From Plutella xylostella (taxonomy: Eukaryota; Arthropoda; Insecta; Lepidoptera; Plutellidae), in the NCBI RefSeq assembly GCF_932276165.1, contig NC_063994.1:5394001-5458000 (forward strand): a stretch of 64,000 nucleotides of DNA, given 5' to 3'. The stretch's first letter is position 1. The number at the start of each line of letters is the position of its first letter. Under the pieces are notes generated by a model. It made no database searches, was not told the origin of the DNA, and was given only the letters and a program-made list of their open reading frames with translations. The position numbers were made by a program, and so were the translations under genes. Positions 35,501-50,500 of the stretch are shown piece by piece.

Positions 35501-38500
35501 ACGGCAGGCCGAGCTGATGATTATGTGTCATCATCAGCCCCTATCCCGATTAGTCTGCTGTTGGACACGAATCTCTTATTTTGGAGGGCTATGCTACTAT
35601 CGAGTTATATCTGTAGCTACTGCGCTATAAGTTGTAAGCAACTTACATAATTCCAGCATGACTAATGATATTATCCGTCGCCACACATCATTTAATCTAA
35701 TTGGCTACTCGTTTGAGGTTGGCTGTAGATTAAAGTGACGTAGACTTACTTAATATTTATTATCACTCAGCCCCACACACTTTTTTTCTGGTTTCCTAGA
35801 AAACTTTTCGTGACACTGAATTCAGCGTTTATGTCTCTAATCTCTAATAATTATTTGATTAACATTATTATTACTTACTATAATACTTAATAAAAAATTT
35901 AATCCCCGATGGAATTGAGTGGTCATGTCAGTTACGAACACTGAAGCAAGCTGGACTACGGAGTCTACGGACGCTTCTTGAACATTAGGTAGGCAAAATG
36001 AGTTGGCTACCTACAAGTCGCGTCTGAATCTCAGCACATCATCTGTTCCCGACCCACTGGCTCGGAACGCGATCGCCGCTCAGAATACTGATTAGACGCC
36101 TGAATATTTACGTAGGTACATGAAAATTTATATTGTATGTATATAATTTTGCCGTCTTCGAAATACCTAATATTCACGACGGAGACATCTTGGAATAATA
36201 TATTGCCCGTCTTCGACTATGAAACAAAACATAACGTTAAGCCTAACTCATTTAAATATTTCCAACTTTTTCTATCTATACACTTACTTCCTTTGTAAGA
36301 AATTATCAAAGACACCTAACATAAACTTTAGTTAGCACTCGTAAGTTTGATTGATATTATCAGTCTTTCTTATCACAAAGTGGCTACTTGCCGGTTACAT
36401 CGATTGTCACCGGATTAACAATCGAATTATGATATGCTAACTTTAGATAACTAGATTACATTACATTCGTGTTATTGACCCGAACCCTTAGGCACTATCC
36501 GCTGGGCGTTGAAATTTACTAACATTAATTTATTAACTTAATACTTACTAACTGTAGTTATTATGAGAAGGTAAAGAGTATGCAAATGTCATTTAATATC
36601 TTGCAATATGTGAATATTTTTTCTGATAAAATATGTTTTTCATTATTATCGGCATCATTGTTATTGGTGGAACTACACCCTGTAAACCAGTGTTTTTCAA
36701 CCTGTGGGTCGCGACCCCCTGGGGGGTCGCGAAGCTTCTGTAGGGGGGTCGCCAGAGGTCGAAAAAACTGGGTACTTTAGTGAAAAAATACTATAAAGAC
36801 AAGTAATTTAATTAATATTTCTATTAGATAGATCAGCGATCATAAGCATTTTACTCCATCCTTGCGAGCATGGATTTTTATAGCAAACTACTACTAAATC
36901 TGGCCAAAATCTGTAGTTTTCCCGAGAAATCTTTTGTTGATACCTACATACAGAAGAAGAATACAATTAGCTCGAGTCTACTCTTACTTCATCTTGCCTC
37001 TCACCGTAAATTATTAAATTAGAGAAGGTTTTTTGATAGATTTTTTGGTTCAGGTCATTTTTGCTTCCAATGAGTGCAGAAAATAATAAGTAATAATATT
37101 AAATGTATTAAAATATAATGGTTTTCAAAATTACGTATAAATTAACAACTCCTCTCAGATTTTTCAAAGTGAATCCAGAGGCTGATAATAATAACAGAAT
37201 TGAATTATTCAGGGTGTTGCAAAAAGGGTAAGTATTTTTTCCGCAAGTTTTGAAATAAAATTCTGATTTCATTTTCGGGCTTAGATATACCATGATGCAC
37301 AATTGCACATGTAGGTTTCGGCTTAGTAAGTATACCCTTTTTGCAACACCCTGTATTTAACATAGTTAACTAATAAGATACTTTGACTATATTTAGGTCT
37401 TTTTATATGGTAGCCAATAAAACAAAATCCAAAAAAACGTTGGCTTCTTTATACATACCTACATGTTAATAAAAACCGAAGGGTCAAGGGGGTCGCGAAA
37501 TATTTTTTATTACCAGGGGGGTCGCGTCATGAAAAAGGTTGAAAAACACTGCTGTAAACTATACATATGCCTTCATCTAAAGCACTAATCAGACCCGCCA
37601 TCCTTTGAAAGCTTGGCTACTAATCTTATAAGCTGATAACGACCATACACGCTCTGGATATCCTATAAAGCTTAGCTCAGAATTAAATGTCACAGGAAAT
37701 TTCAAAGAGCGGGGCCCAGTGATATTACCACAGTATTTTTACTCTCATATTACTGCGGCTTTCACCACAATATTAAAAACGGGGATTAGTTTCGAATCTA
37801 GACGTAAATACGCTTCTACAACACTCCAAGGCTCTACAGATTAGAAGTATTGTACTAATCATAATCGTATCACATTTAATATCAATTTATATTACGAGAT
37901 AAAAACGTAAATATTGTGTTAAAATTTCAATTAAGTGTACTTATGTTTTTAAAAAAATGAGCTATTGTGATTTGTCACCTTTTCGTTGCTGTGAGTGTAT
38001 TTATAAAACCTGAAAATCGTACGATACATATTTTGAATTTATACTATTTCCTCATATTTGGCACAGATATTTCGTAGGTATCTATTCTAGTGTGCCAAAT
38101 ATGGAAAGAGTTGTAGCTCTACCATACAACCTCATCACATCTCAACAACCGCCAAATATGTCTCTGACTATTCTGAAATCATCCCTTTTGTGTACATTTA
38201 TTGCAGGTTTATGATATTTTTATTCCCATTCAGTACGTGAGCTGGGTAACTTGTAATTTCATACTCAAACTGCTCTTTTATCTGCGAGAGACGGTATAAA
38301 AAAAGTTACGGCCTTTCAGGTTTAGGAAATATTCCGTTCGTCCGTGACTGCGGCACGCACAAAGGAATTCTATTCGTCTATTCTTGTGACAGTATTCTGT
38401 CAAACGACTGTCAGTTAGTACTTAGTATTTAACTTAAATTCTATTTAAAGCAAATTTTAAATACATTTTGTACTAATTGACAGACGTTTGACAGGTAGCT

Positions 38501-41500
38501 AAATACGTTAGACGTTTGGTGAAATTCCACCGATGATTAGATAGTTGTTGAAGTTTTCTGAGGAATATTTTTTTATTGTTAAGTATTTGTATAATACGTG
38601 TTCAATTCAAATTTCTAAATCGGATTGTCAATGATGCCATGCACACCAAAATTATAACACCCCGTTTTATCGGTCGGCGGACTACAAAACTCTTACGGAT
38701 TTACAGGTATAAGACGAATGCCCCCGTAGGGAGATACTGATGTAGGTTTATACGTTTTCCCTGAAGCATATCTGTGAAACCATTTACATAGAAAGGAAAA
38801 GGAAAATTCCTGCGATCTGCATGAAATTGTATTTTTCACGGAAGAATAATATGATTGTTTGCTGGTAAAACGAAAAGTAAAATATATTCAGTTTCAGCTG
38901 AACAAACAAGAGTTATTATTTTATGTTGTAAAGATATAACAAAGAAGAAAATCGCATGATAAAGAAAACATGTATAGAGTTAGCGACCTATGTTGTAGGC
39001 GGTCTTAGATAAAATCTATTCTAATGAGGGCAGAGCTATAGTATGAAATGCACGAACCTTGGCATGGAAGGAGAACGATGTATCAACTGTATCTTATACT
39101 GAACGTCCGGCCCACACTGTGCAGGCAGCGGTGGATGCTAATCTGACTGTCACCCACCACGCCACGGTGACAAAACCTAGTCTTGCTCTATTTGTCTGTC
39201 ACCGATACGCCAAGAAGATAACATCACGTTCGTTACGCTGGACGCTGCCAGGAGTTGCCAAGTTTTTATAGCAATTAGCTCGTACCTATCCCGTTTTCTT
39301 TTTCTTGAAAGTAATCTAAAAATTAAATTACTCAGAATTTCCAATATAGTAAGCAAATATCTTAAATTCATTAAAATACCCACGCCAGGGCCATCGAATG
39401 GCCGGCTTTAGTGAATACTTTCAGAATTTCTAGTTCGATTTCAATAGCAGACTCTGTTGGAATGCCATTCAGTTGAAAATAGAGTACATATCAGTTCTCG
39501 TCAGTCGACGTTCGTTGGTCCCTGAACGTGTATGTCAGTTTTAATTAAACGGAGACACGTATTGAATTAAATGTTTGGTCGAGTTGCACAGCGCTGAAAC
39601 TAAACTTCCAGGAATATTCGACTGTAGAGAGAAATTCATTATTAGGCGGGGGTTGGCTTGTTGCACATCTTCATTTACCTACTTTGTGACGAATGTCCAA
39701 CGGGAAATGGATATTAGATGTGTAGGTATATTCTGCCATTTATCAGTTACGGAAAACCCTTTTCTAAAATATTTAAATCGCTGCTGTATTATATTATTGT
39801 ACCTAAACGCAAGAGCCACCCGTAATCGTAATAGATTGCACTGTAAGACGTCTGTCCGGCTGGGAATCGAACTTGGAACCTTCGGCACGATAGTCTACTA
39901 ACCACTACGCCGCACGGTCCTATTTATTGAAGACTAATTCCGTCAGTACCCTCAGCCATTGTGGACAGGCACTCAGTAGCAGAGATTCCCGCAGCTCAGA
40001 CCAAATGAGTTGTACAGCGTCCCCTGAGGCCATTAGCACGAGATATTTCATATAATAACAGCCGGGGTTGGAGTTTCTCGGCAAATAACTTTACTATTAT
40101 TGCCATCCAATTATTATTTATTCTTTCCTTTCAGATTTGGTTTTACCAGTAGCTTAGTAATAGTAGTTTTGTTTTGTAGTAGTTATTCTTATTTTGTATT
40201 GTAATCGAGTCACAACACAACTTCCAACAAAAAAACTGCAGTTTTCGGGTTTTGTAGAGCTTTACACACGTCCAACGTTTAACACTCGTCTTTTTCGGTC
40301 GAGCCGTACAGATATACTGCTGCATATTTTAGTTAAGTACGCCACTATTGGCTTTCTGCAGCTATCGCGAACTTGTTTTGACAAACATTTTCGGATTCAA
40401 TATGTATTGATTTTGGCACTAATTACTTCGTAAATGTTATTTCGTTTTGGATTCGCGATAACACTTCAAACCCTTCAAATTTTGCACAGCAGTAAGTTTC
40501 TACCCGTGCAATAGTGCGTGTAAATTAGCTACAGAGTCAATACTTGTTTTATTTGTAAGTGTTGTAGGTACAATGGTTGTATCGTTCTTCGTTATCGCTT
40601 ACTTCTTTTAATATTTTTTTATATTATTCATTTAAGCATTTACAAATACGTCAGTAGTTTCGCTATGCCTACATTTTGTACGTGATAGGGAGCGTTGTGA
40701 AATAAATGCAATGCCGTGTAGACACACAATCTACAATCTATGTAGATGACTGTGCACTTACCTACTTGTAAAGGCTTCCTCACGAAGTTTTCCTTCACTG
40801 TCCCTATAAACCCTTCAGAATAAGTCCTTATTTGAAAAGCGTTAATTGGTACATCTTCATTCAAGCCTAAGACCTTTCCAATGAAAGGGGCTAAAAAGAA
40901 AGAAGGTAAAATTTAGAAGGTATACAATTATGTTAAGTATACCATTAACCTGAAATTTTGTATATGTATGCATGAATGTTTGTTACTTTCGCTTAAAAAA
41001 CGGCTGAACCATTTTTACTGACAGTTGCTTTAATTTGTATTCCGGAATTCCCACTGGAAAACCTTATACGGCAAAGCGAAGGTGGAAGAAGCTAGTTTTA
41101 CATATACAAGAAAATTCTTATACATATACCTACCTAGGTACCTAATAAACGCCTCCTATTCAAATATCTCTCTTTTTATACGCTATCTGATTATATCCCT
41201 CGAGTGCCGTTTACAAAGAATCTGATCCGGATATATGAATCCGGGTAACCGGATTGAGTGATCGATATTCAATAGCTCGGAATTTGCACTTGAAGTTGAG
41301 GTTTCTGAAGACCAGGATAGGTACAGTTCTTCAGCGTGCAATGGAAAAATAGCTTTAAAAGTTTCTTTGTAGGATCGTATCGGAAAACGGGTCAACAGAG
41401 CTATTGTTACTTTAATCAATTTTTTTTTTTTGTTAGACTATTGTGTGTCGTACTTACTGCTCGCCAAAGAGCTTTCTTTTGTATCGGGCTCCGAAAACCT

Positions 41501-44500
41501 GAAGAATCTAGTAACGCTGCATACGATGCTGTAACTGGAAGTGAAGAAGAAGATAATTATGTATTTTATGTCCTCATTGCAATTTTCCTTTTTAGGCGGT
41601 GCACTACATGAGTAGATGACCAAGGTGGCTATATGTTGCCTGAATTGTATGTAGCATCAACACACGTAGATACATTGAACGCATATTTTCTACACAAACA
41701 GAGAGTACTTACAAGCTAGATGCAAGCTATCAAGCTAGAGATTTGCCTGTTTCGATTAAAATGTTGCTATAGAAAAAAAACATTAAAATAATTCAATTAT
41801 TCTGTGAACGTGATGTTTTGCCGAATACAGTTATTTTATTAGAACTTAGTGGAGGGAGAGCTTGTTTGTATGCGTAGCGAAATAGGGCAACCCAGAGTTA
41901 TGTAATTTATATAAGTTCTAAAACATACCTCGAGTATCAGGCTCTTAGATTTAAATATGTAGTGGAAAATGGAATTCATGGACATCCACTGTCTACGGGA
42001 TCAGCACACCGTTTTCACCCTTATTTCTTTCTAAATACGACGTTATGGAAATACCCTGTTAGAGATAAATAAAACCTGTATTGTATGGCAGAAGGGCAAT
42101 CTGAGTACGGGTTTGATATTTTAATTTTGTTGAGAAACATTTTTTTTCATTGTAACCTATAGGAAATCTCAATTAAAACAACTATAATTGCAGATCAACT
42201 GTGATTGTAATCTTTTTAGTGATACACAATACCTATACCTTTTTTCACGGGGAAAGACATCTGACAGGACCCTTATTACATTCCAATAAGGGTAGTTTTT
42301 GTTTGTATTAGATGTCTTTCCCCGTGAAAAAAGGTATATAGATTCTGTAATTAGGAAATTATGTAGTTGATTCTGCTATTATAATAACATTGTTTTATTT
42401 TGTTTCAGGTATTGTAACGAGACGCGCTTATTTACTATTCAACATTGGTTTATAACACACTTTACAGACACGGATGGTATGTTTTCTGCAGGTGTCGCCA
42501 TACTAAATCTCATAAAAAAATTTAAAGCTTGTGAAAGAGTAATAAACATCCATACAAACTTTCGCCTTTATAATATAAGTAGGATACATATACAATACGC
42601 AGTATGCCACAGAACCGTGAATATAGCATCAGGGTGCAAGCTCAATATCGGACTCATTTGGTATTCAGCGGGCATTCAAGATTGTTGGCCACTCGCCGCC
42701 CTCAGCCTGCTATGTTCATTTATACCTGTTTGCGAACCAAATACAATACGTACGCTTTAGTCTTTCACAACCTAAAAGAAGAAGTGAGGTGTTATACGAT
42801 GTGTGCACACTGATCATGTGGTTAATAGCTATAAAACAGACGGACACAAAAGCGTACTTTTGTTTGAGCGCTGATTAAAAGTTACCCTCAACGAAGAAGA
42901 TTATATGGTTGAAGAAATGCCAATAGAGGTCGCAAGGTGTCTGCCTATACAGGTCTATAACTATACCTATAAATGTTAATATCACAGTTCTATCACAGTC
43001 ATGTCTGTTCATAGACGATGGAGTGTTAATATTGACGTAGACAGTATCATATCAACACACGTGTTAACGAATAAACACAAAAGGTATCACACACCGTAAA
43101 TCCCTGTAGGAAGCAAACAATAGCCTCTCGCCTATTGTTCCCGAACAAAAAGCTTCAGGTTTCAGTGAACTTCGCTGAAGCTTTCAGTCTTCACGGGCTT
43201 CCAGCCTCTAACCAGCCACTCGAGTAATTATAAGGATTTGAACCTACTATTTTGAGTACGGTAGCTAAAGCTAAGTCTAAAATGATAAAAAATTGATTAA
43301 AATGAAAAATTAAAAAAGATGATTTTAAAATCCCCTTTTGTTACTAGGAAATATTTTCTCGCGGGCATCGATTTGCATTGAACGGGTTTCCCGGGTATTT
43401 CGGGATAAGAAGTAGCCTCTGACATTAAAAGATTGGTTACTAAGGGTACTCCACCAGTTCGGGGCGGGATAGGGGAGCGGTGCGCAAATGGCATGAGCGG
43501 AGTTTTTATGCAATCTCATTGGTCAATTTCTCCGCTCCGCTCCCTCGCTCCGCACTGGTGGACAGGTAGCATAACAGTTGATGCGGAGACTGCGGACTAC
43601 TACTTCTTTAAAATATTTACTACATATCCCTCTTTTATTTGAGACATCAGTAAAATCAATATTTTAAAAGTAATCGCTTTCATAATTCAGCCTTTCAGAT
43701 TCTCTTTTTTTCGATTCTCATTTAAGTATTTACCTACTACTTATAGACAAAGTACGTAATGATCAGAAAGTTTTAGTTTATTACTTCTTTGTTGATAATG
43801 AAACTTAAAAACTACAAAGCTACTTATAATTTATCATATGGCTTTATTCAGTAGTTACACAAGCTACTTAAAAATATACTTATATTTTTTTTAAACTCAG
43901 AATAATAACATTACAGGCCCGCGCTTTTATTTCATTGATGAAAGAAAAAAGTTTTATTTATATTGCTCTATGTTCAATGTCGGGTATAATACAAAGTACT
44001 CTGTGGTTCAATGTTTAATCAAACTTCAAAGTCTTCAAACATTTGGAAATATTTCTACTCTGAGTTCACAGGTTTATAAACTTACGTATTTAACAAAATG
44101 TATCAAGGTAAGAATGATAAAGGTTTCGTTTCGTGCAATGATGATAAGACGGCAGTTTTCTCGCTGCCCATTGACTGGGTCCCTCGATCTGGAGGCTTGG
44201 GCCTGAAAAAGTATTTAGAGGAAAAACCTCTGAATCATGAAGAAACCACGCGAGAAATGGAAGCTGCAGCAGATGCTTCGAACAAGGAAATCGAAGCTAA
44301 TGTTGAAACTATAACAAATATTCTAAAAACTGAAATAAACAAATGTGATCTAGATACACAGTGTCTGCTCGATAAATATAAATCTGATGCCCCAATAACA
44401 AAGGACACCCAGATTAAAGCTGTAAATGAAATCAAACAGTTCATGAATAATAAATTTTCTGCAATCGAAGATTTTAAAAATGAAGGCTTAAGAATAGAAC

Positions 44501-47500
44501 GTGAAAGAGGTAACTGCATAAAAGATTTGCTAAAAGAGTATTTGCATCGCTTTATAACTATCGGCCACGTGGTACCTAAAGAGCTTAAAAAAGATTTTGA
44601 GAACCGGATATTTGAAGCAAATCAACAATTGATTAGTAACTGTAGAGTTTACGAAGATATGAGTTGTCAGTTGAAGATAATTGCTACAGAAGAGTTCATG
44701 AAAGCCAAGGCAAGATTGAATGAATTGGTATTCACTTCTAAAATTATTGACCGTCCCGTCAGTGCCACCAAAATAAGCTCACAAGAACCAATGTTATCTT
44801 ATTCACGTAGGTCAAGCAGTACATCTTGTTCAGTGAACCCTACATATCCAGTACTAAAGCAGAAACCCCTACAAGTGACTGAAAAAGATCAGTACATTGC
44901 TAGGGTTATCGAAATCTACAATACCTCTATTGCCCAAGGCTATAATAAATTATCTTATCACATTAAACATATAAATAAAGAACGAGATTTTAAATGTCTG
45001 GAGTATTTTGATCCCAAAGTAAGCGAAGTTTTACATAAAATGATTGAACGTATTTCACCGCGCATTGCCACTTCTGACGATGACGCACCAGAAAAATGCC
45101 TTGACATCTGGAATTTGCATACTGATCTACCGATAATATTGGATAGTCTTAATTACTTCAATGAAGCTATGAGGAACACATACCTTATTCTACGTGACAC
45201 GTATTCTTTAGCCGACGCTCACATGATGCGCTTGGGGTTGGCTCAAAAACTCACTATGGCCAGTTTAGATGAATTAATGGCTAATAACGATCGCATTCAA
45301 TCAATCAATGAAGTTGAATATTCCGTAGTGAACAAAAACATAGCGACATGCTCTGACGCTAATAAAATGGTTACAGTGTGCAAAAATGCTGCGAGTTTAT
45401 TTGATCGCACCGCAGAGTTATATAAGCGACATTATGAAGCTGAATTAGCTCACCTAGACCAGTTCAGGAATCTCATCACACCATTAACAGATGTTCTTAA
45501 AAGTGAAATTGGTATGTTCCTCCAGAATCACTCAATGGCATGTTCTTGTCCGGCCATGGAATCGTCAATTCATAATTCCTCTCAGATTTACCAGGCATTT
45601 TTGAAACAACTATATGAAAATAAAGCATTGCTAGAATTTAATAACGCATGTCTTGAAAAGCTCGATAGTAATTTGCAACTGATTGAAGAAAACGTTCAAA
45701 ATCAAGCTTCAAAATGGATTGAAAGTAGAGCCAATTTTTTACGGTTGCGGCACGCAGCCAAAACTATTTCGCATTCTGTACGAGTAGAAACAGTGAATAG
45801 ATGCAGCGCCAACCGTCTAGCTGTCCTAGATCTCCAAGCCAGGCGTATAGCTTCACATGTCAAAGTGTTTGAAGACTTAGAACACCGATTGCTGCAAGAA
45901 GCGTCTAATTATCTCAGCCTAGAGGCATCTGAACTGTATCCTTTGTGCGACTGGATAGATCGGACAAAGGCCCAAATAGAAGAGCTTTCATCTAATGAAA
46001 CCACAGATCCAGAAGTAAAACGACTCAAAATGAGTAGCTACAAACCTCGGGTGTACAGGTATCGTAAGCTTTTTGAGGAATCTCTTATAGATGCTATAGC
46101 TGCGTGCAAGAAAAAATCAGAACGTCTCATAGAAGACGTTGTTAATGAAAATGAGAATTTTTTTTCCGAAATTAAACTTTTTTATGAAAACGGGACATAC
46201 TCCGCAGCTGAGGCAATGAAGGACAGCTCGGAAATTAGCAAGATGACAAACCAAGTGAAGGTGTCGATTGATCGATTGGGAAATGCTTTCAGGAAACGTC
46301 AAAGTGAGCTATTGGTTTTGGCTGATAAATACATGGAACCTGTTCTCATATTGTTGGGAGAGATGTCTCCGTCGTCTGAATTACCAGGTAAAAAAAAGAA
46401 AAAAGGATTGAAAAAATAGAAATAGTCGCTACTTAATATATTATATACTTCTATCTATACTCATTTCATCTTTCATTTCGTGCACCTAGTTAGATACTTT
46501 TTATTAAAATCAATAAAAAGTGTGATTAATTTACAAGTAAGCACGCTACATAACGTTATAGGAATTTGTTGTTCCGTAAATTACTTTAATATTTACTTGA
46601 ATAAAGTTCTTTTCATTCTGTAATTAAATATCTCTTTGAAATTTTATCTATTTACTGCTGCGAGATATTTCAAGTCGTTAATTAAAATGAAACAAGCAAA
46701 CTTTACTGTTTTTTCCAGTTCTTTCATCTACGTATTTTCAAAAGCTTCCCGTTTTTCTTTTGTTCTGTCCGTATTTACTATGTTAATTAGTACCTACCTA
46801 AATTATATAGGTATACATTTTACTTTTTATATATTGTAAGGTTGATGTGCCTTTCTACGGGCCTGTTTTACAATGTCTGGATCGTGGCCACCTGTGGAAT
46901 AAAATACATACTGTCACTCTCTGTAATTATGTTTTAGACAGTGACAGCATCTCTTTTATTCCACAGGTATCCATTATCCAGACATTGTAAAACAGGCCCT
47001 TTGGAATTAAATCGTAATATTATAAATAAAGTAACTATAACACATTTAAAATATGCAGCAGCAGCAGTAGAAATTGCATAACAAAATCAACATTTGCATG
47101 CTTGAACATTGTAGCTAGTGCTCAAAGCCACTTCAAAGTAACAGCAGAAGCCCGCATCATGAAACCACTTGTTTGTCGTGCAAAAATAAAGTCTACAGAG
47201 TAAACTTATCGACTTCACTTAGGTATTATAGTTTCAATCTTAATACCTTAGCGATAAAATAAAATTTGTACGGGCAAATAAATAGTGCACATTAGATTTC
47301 TTTGAAACCAGTTTTTAAGACATATATAGTGCATCTCCACTAGCAAGGCTTCAATCATATACATCCGATAACCACCAATTTAGCAATAACTCTGCCTTTG
47401 AGCGCAAATTATAAGCTATATTTTTAAAATGCTTCCGTGTAATATTTGTTTTTTGTGTGCAATAAAGTGTATATAAATAAAATAAATAAGGCTTTATTAC

Positions 47501-50500
47501 TACGAAAAATACAACAAGCCTTCCCTGCAGGCCGTTGCTATTTGAACTTTACTCTTAATCTTGCAAAGCTCATTTTCTCTTGGTAGAAGTGACTCGAGAT
47601 GCTTTAGGAGACTTTATTCGCCGTCGCTAATTTAAGTTTATTTTCGCTTGAGTGTTTTTGTATTTGGTTTAGTTTAATAGGCTGTGGTAAAGCTCGCCCT
47701 CACAGTAAATGGAAGGAAGGTGACGAATAGTATAATGCTATTTCCAGGAATTCCAGGTGTGTATAATGGCGTCTAACTATGTTTTATGTTTAGGCGGAAT
47801 GTGATATACTGAAAGTTATACAAATGCAATTCGATTTCTTTGTACATCACGGCATTGGTGTAAATTTTATAATTAAGTCAGTAAATGTAAGTGTTTTATT
47901 CTCGTCATAATGTGAAACTCTCAATCGGTACAATATGGTTTACGTATCTACAGCACATGCTGAGCTGGTGCCTATTGTAATTTCCTATATTTTGTTGTTG
48001 TTGTCAGTGATTCAAATAAATATTTGTTTATATTTATGATTGATGGTCTCTTCATCTCTTTCAACGAAAACTTGGCTGAAATTAATTGATACAACTCGAA
48101 ACTTGTCAGCCCAAGTGTAACTCTAGAATCCCCTACGTATGCTCATTGCTTGTGCATTGAAATCCTGTTATAGCGCTATAAATCTAATCCAGCAAAGTAC
48201 GGGTAACTTGGGAAGTCTAGTCACGTACAAAATACATACATGCAACCGGACACGTCTGCTCTCTTTAAAGGTCGGCGACGTACTGAACCTAATCCAGACA
48301 TTGTTATTAATAAGTTTCAAACTACCCGATACGATTTAAAGTCTAGATTGATTACACGTTTCTATCAACATTAATCTGATGCGATTAATAGTATATCGCT
48401 GGTCTCTATTGCAATGAGAAGAGACGATTCATGCGAAATGGCTAGTAAACCGGCTTTAACAATTTTCTTTATTGAAACCCGATTTCGTAATAAAAAGAAT
48501 TACGACCTCGTTCACAGTTCGCAAGGCTTTGTGATAATTTGACGAGTAATTTAGGATCGCATTACCTGAGGCTAAAATAAATTTATGTTTTCAAATTCAT
48601 TATGCTGTTTTTTCCTGGTTTATGCAGTGCTAAACGATAGCGGAAAGCTAAAGATCGCATCCAGTAGCGTGCTTTGGGAGAGGCCTACGTCCAGCAGTGG
48701 ACTGCTATAGGCTAATGATGATGATAATGATGAAACGATAGTTGCAATTTTTTTTACTATATATGACATATCGATAGTTTCTATCTTCGATATAACATAT
48801 CATTATACCATGGATATAACAAAAACATTCACTTTTGTCAAAATTCCCATGGGAAATCCTTTTAAAGGATAAGTGAAGAAAGGCAAATCAATCAATTTAG
48901 CGACAATTATTAATTATGCGATTGGGTGGACGAAACTGGTCATGGTCAGCAAAGATGGTGGTGGTGGTTTTTCATTTTGAAAAAAAAATTAAGTCATAAA
49001 TATAATTTAATGATAAGAGCGTACCGCCAACAAACTGTTACCGCAGTTTGGCGAAACAAAATGTTAAAAATAGTCGTAAGTTTTTTATGAATAAGTAAAA
49101 AAATAGTAATAAAAAAATATTGTATATTTTTTGACGCCTTATAGCGGTGTTCGCCCGATTTGCCCTGAAACTTTGACTCGATGTAGGTAAGTGTCGGCTT
49201 CAAACTTGGGTAATATATTTCTGGAAGTTTTTCATCTCGCTAACAAAGTCGGCGATAATCTTTATTACATTTTCCTCTTGACACTTCGTTATATAATTTC
49301 CAGCTTAATGTTTACACTCCGAGAGGTTTTAATAGAGTTCTAGTTTGAGTTTTACGTTTATCCGTGATTCTGTTTATCTAAATTGGTTTTCAAATGATAC
49401 ATATTTTGAAGAGATATGTACCTATTAAAAGGTGGTTAGTTAATATTAGGTAGTTTTTCTATAGACGTCATTTTACATTTCTTACTTGAACTCTAATGGA
49501 TTATACAGAATGTTTCAAAAGTGGTAAGTATAGTAAGCCGAAACGGTGACTCGGGGCTTTGGTTTTACCAATTTTAGAAATTCGCGAAAAAAACGATGTA
49601 TAAGTTTAAACCATAATGTTATTTCCTCTAATCATAATATCATATCAAAGTCATACATAACCATAAATCTGAATATACCACAGCATATTCTTTTACTGCC
49701 GTATAATAAATTAATAAGGCTTCAACTTAATCAAAACTAATTACCCAACATCACACACTTCCAAAGTAAAGTTAGTCAATGTAAATTCAAGTTAAATCTC
49801 ACGGGATTAAATTTTAATTAAAATCTGACTTAGTAATTAAATCGGTACTCAGTGTTTAAATCCATAAGTCCTCATTGATTTAAATTCTTCCATGATTTAA
49901 ATGGATATTTTATCGAGCATTTACGGTTAGAGTTTCATTTTGTATTCAAATGAGATACAATATAAATCAGGATTGCATTTGTAGCGTGTATGTTTTCTAT
50001 GTGGAACTAAGTACTTGATATATTTCATAAACTAACTATGTTAAAAAAAAACATCAATGTTTAAATGAATGTAAATCAGTAAATGCAGGTTTTGACTTCG
50101 ACAAGGTACTAAAGTGTATAACTTGTTATGAAGCTAGACTGTATTACCCTTTGATAAAACAATATAATAAATGTATGTGCTACGCGGTGCGGCGTAGCAA
50201 TCTGTCGCTACGAGCTAAGTCGTAGCAACATGTGCTACGAGCTAAGCTTCGTAGCATTTTTCTGCGAAATGCCTAACATTTGTGTTTGTAATATTTTCAT
50301 GTCTAAACCAAAACAGATAATTATTTGGATATAAGGGCGGATAGTTTTTATTTTAATCGAGTAACTGTATATATTCTGTCGCCTAAACCGATAAATTTTT
50401 TGCACAGTTTTAATATTAGTTACAATTACAATAAATAGATAGAATATTTTTTATTTGTTCGTAAGATTTTACAATACTGTTTTATATTTAGAGAGTTATT

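Noticed and set aside
42479..42813. Two overlapping frames of 93 and 69 codons
   Set aside because: No motif, no good splice context, and they overlap each other in different frames; treated as chance.
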